A DNA stretch of 64,000 nt from Pseudomonas sp. Irchel s3h17 (GTDB taxonomy: Bacteria; Pseudomonadota; Gammaproteobacteria; Pseudomonadales; Pseudomonadaceae): the NCBI RefSeq assembly GCF_900187505.1, contig NZ_FYDL01000002.1, positions 186,001 through 250,000 of the forward strand, read 5' to 3'. Within the stretch, counting starts at the first letter, position 1, and each line of letters begins with the position of its first letter. The notes below the pieces were generated by a model. It did not search any database. It saw only the letters and a program-made list of their open reading frames with translations, and was not told the DNA's origin. Both the position numbers and the translations under genes were made by a program. Positions 62,172 through 64,000 of the stretch are shown in pieces.

Positions 62172-64000
62172 ATGAGCACCGCCAGCCCCCGTACCTCCAC
62201 GTCATTTGACGAAATCAAAGGCTATCTCAACCAGATCGGCCAGTACCTGTTTCAGGTTGAAACTCCCTGGATACCCGAAAGCCAACCGTCAGCCGAACAA
62301 CGCTACCTCAATCGCCTGAACGGCCTGATCCAGACGAGTCGCCAGCAATATCTCGACAAGGCCCGTGCCCACTATCAGCCATTGAAAGACAGCAACCTGC
62401 ACAGCGAGGAAGGGCAGCAACTGCTCACCACCCTCAAGTCCACGCTCAATGACCATCTGCTGGAACTGGATCTGCGCCACCAGATTGATGCTAAGCCACG
62501 CAAGTCCTTCATGACCTACGATGCCGGGTTCACCGCGCTGGAGCACGAAGCCAGGCTCGGTGTTCAAGACCGTCTGCTCCACCCGCAGGAAGCCGCCATA
62601 CTGGAGCGGACACCGTTGTTCCCGACCCTGCGCCCGGGCCTGTATGCCTTGCAGTTCAGTTATCAGGAAAACAGCGTTGAGTTGGCTGGCGCCTTTGTCG
62701 TCACGGAAAAAAACAGCCCGCTGGCAAACGACCTGACCACGGCGCAAAACGTGGGCCAGGTTCTACTGTTCACCCCGGCACGCGGCATCGAATCCTTTGA
62801 CTCCCTGGCCCTGCTCGACAACCACCTGTTGCAGAGCCTGGATCACCCCAGCGGCCAGCGTGAATTCAAAGCGTTGCTGCCGGTGCGCTATCACGCTCTG
62901 AGCGCCGCCGGTATCTGGCCACTGCAATTGTCGCCCATCGTCGACAAACCGTTGTTCGAGCACACCGACGGCGCGCTGATCGACAGGCGTACCCAGGATA
63001 TCGACCACGCCTTGAGCCTTGTGGACAACCCGGCCCAAGACCCGGCGCACGTGATCAATGCCCTGGACCAGGCCATCACCGCCGCCACGCCCGACCTCAC
63101 GGCCCGCCTGGAGCTCCGAGCGCAGACCCTGCTTGAGCGCTGCTTGCGCTACAGCGCACCCGACTGGTATCGCAGCGCCAGCGAAGCCGCCCGGACCACG
63201 CTGGCGGAACACCTCAACGACTACAACCAGGCCCGACAGACCCTGCTGAACCTGCTGGCTCCCGCCACAACCCCCCAGAGCCTGGCTCGCCATCAATGGC
63301 TTGAGCGCCTGAGCGACGAGCTGGATATCCATGACCTGGAACCGGAGCACTTGCAGATCAGCACCCGTCGCTTCGTGGCTAACGTCGGCCACTACGATCA
63401 CCACCGGAACCTGATCGAACTGGCCCTGCGCGGCCTGCATAGCGGTGACGAAAGCAGAGGCTCCCCCTTCCAGACCCAAACCACCCTCACCTACAACGAC
63501 GCGCCATTGACCGAGGCCTATCAGGACGTGACACCCGCCTGGCTCGCGCAGCAGATGACCAGCCTGCAGCCGCGCATCGACTTTGCCAATGTGCAACGGG
63601 CACTGCATGCCCGAGCCGAAGTCAGTACCGCCATCGAACAGATGCTCGACCGACGCATTAACGCGCTGGCCTACACCGCCGTCCTGCAAGGCCACATAAG
63701 CGAAGACGACTTCCAGTTGATCCAGCACCTGCGCCAAGGCACCGGCCCTCGACTCGAAGCCGACACTCTCGGCGCCAGCTCGCTTGCGCTGCACGATGCG
63801 CAACTTCTGGATCTCTGGGTGCTGCGCCGCACAAATGCCAGCGGCACAGTCGACCGTATCCTGCTGTGCACACCCGAAGCACCGCGTGAGCAGCAGTTTC
63901 ATGCCTTCGACACGGAGCTGGCGTGCCAGCAGCACATCCTCGGCTGGACGCTGGACAATGGCCTCAAGCCCCCTCCCGGCAGCCTGACCGATTACTTGAT
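62172..64000 (+). CDS. Large dermonecrotic-toxin-domain (DUF6543-like) protein, partial
   Basis: The frame is open from ATG 62172 (GGAGAG upstream) to the window end, giving 609 residues and no stop. I translated it in full by eye. It begins MSTASPRTSTSFDEIKGYLN and contains AQNVGQVLLFTPARGIESFD, TRRFVANVGHYDHHRNLIEL and LAQQMTSLQPRIDFANVQRA. These resemble the N-terminal half of the very large Pseudomonas proteins annotated with a dermonecrotic toxin or DUF6543 domain. No signal peptide is evident. It may be an effector or toxin; the active part, if any, is beyond the window. Family call from memory. Confidence 0.7.
   Translation, partial: MSTASPRTSTSFDEIKGYLNQIGQYLFQVETPWIPESQPSAEQRYLNRLNGLIQTSRQQYLDKARAHYQPLKDSNLHSEEGQQLLTTLKSTLNDHLLELDLRHQIDAKPRKSFMTYDAGFTALEHEARLGVQDRLLHPQEAAILERTPLFPTLRPGLYALQFSYQENSVELAGAFVVTEKNSPLANDLTTAQNVGQVLLFTPARGIESFDSLALLDNHLLQSLDHPSGQREFKALLPVRYHALSAAGIWPLQLSPIVDKPLFEHTDGALIDRRTQDIDHALSLVDNPAQDPAHVINALDQAITAATPDLTARLELRAQTLLERCLRYSAPDWYRSASEAARTTLAEHLNDYNQARQTLLNLLAPATTPQSLARHQWLERLSDELDIHDLEPEHLQISTRRFVANVGHYDHHRNLIELALRGLHSGDESRGSPFQTQTTLTYNDAPLTEAYQDVTPAWLAQQMTSLQPRIDFANVQRALHARAEVSTAIEQMLDRRINALAYTAVLQGHISEDDFQLIQHLRQGTGPRLEADTLGASSLALHDAQLLDLWVLRRTNASGTVDRILLCTPEAPREQQFHAFDTELACQQHILGWTLDNGLKPPPGSLTDYL

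Noticed and set aside
62289..63935. Minus-strand frames of 152 and 390 codons near the window end
   Set aside because: The plus-strand frame from 62172 is open throughout, has a ribosome-binding site, and looks like a DUF6543-type protein; the minus frames are its shadows.

Overview
The window is a GC-rich chromosomal segment that I read as Pseudomonas, most likely the P. fluorescens group. The basis is the rpsP-rimM-trmD-rplS operon next to ffh, a hom-thrC/dsbC/xerD block, a Pseudomonas-type fused PTS protein for N-acetylglucosamine, a DUF3509 gene, and many short palindromic extragenic repeats (REP/REPIN type) between genes. No rRNA, tRNA, CRISPR array, prophage or insertion sequence was seen.

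Region 1 (1-11.6 kb) is an accessory catabolic cluster. On the minus strand it runs: quinone oxidoreductase, TauD-type dioxygenase, beta-keto acid cleavage enzyme (DUF849), MFS transporter, DsbA/FrnE-like oxidoreductase, Rieske ferredoxin-like protein and a YeiH-type exporter. The last four genes overlap by 4 bases each and end in tandem terminators. A plus-strand AraC-family regulator lies between this unit and a second minus-strand unit (alpha/beta hydrolase, DUF1302 and DUF1329). A 15-bp motif, in tandem with a 21-bp period, lies upstream of both minus-strand units and singly upstream of the regulator. This links the genes into one probable regulon. The substrate is unknown, and this is the best candidate here for an undescribed system.

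Region 2 (11.7-23.7 kb) is a polyamine/4-aminobutyraldehyde unit: a LysR regulator, an aldehyde dehydrogenase, the YdcSTUV polyamine-type ABC transporter, a second aldehyde dehydrogenase (PatD/YdcW), an APC permease, and a Tat-exported FAD oxidoreductase that may be a spermidine dehydrogenase. Together they would import polyamines, oxidise them to 4-aminobutyraldehyde, and oxidise that to GABA.

Region 3 (23.8-34.9 kb) is mixed. It holds a ParDE-like toxin-antitoxin pair behind a perfect 13-bp inverted repeat, opgD, an old-yellow-enzyme homologue, recJ, yaeQ, a CaiB-type CoA transferase, a periplasmic binding-like protein, a DUF3509 gene, and a hybrid-sensor-like gene that stops after its PAS domain.

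Region 4 (34.9-54.5 kb) is mostly conserved housekeeping: thrC, hom, dsbC, xerD, a CPA1 antiporter, a thioesterase, rplS-trmD-rimM-rpsP, ffh, a CcsA-like protein, a CorC/CNNM protein, an MFS transporter, purT, a VUT-family transporter, a DUF1289 protein, a gamma carbonic anhydrase, two NUDIX hydrolases and an L,D-transpeptidase.

Region 5 (54.5-62.1 kb) is a complete N-acetylglucosamine operon: GntR/UTRA regulator, nagA, SIS-type deaminase, fused EIIA-HPr-EI, and nagE. It is preceded by a nested palindromic control region. The window ends inside a large open reading frame resembling the N-terminal part of Pseudomonas dermonecrotic-toxin-domain (DUF6543-like) proteins. Coordinates and starts were read by eye; family assignments rest on recognised motifs and context, not on searches.
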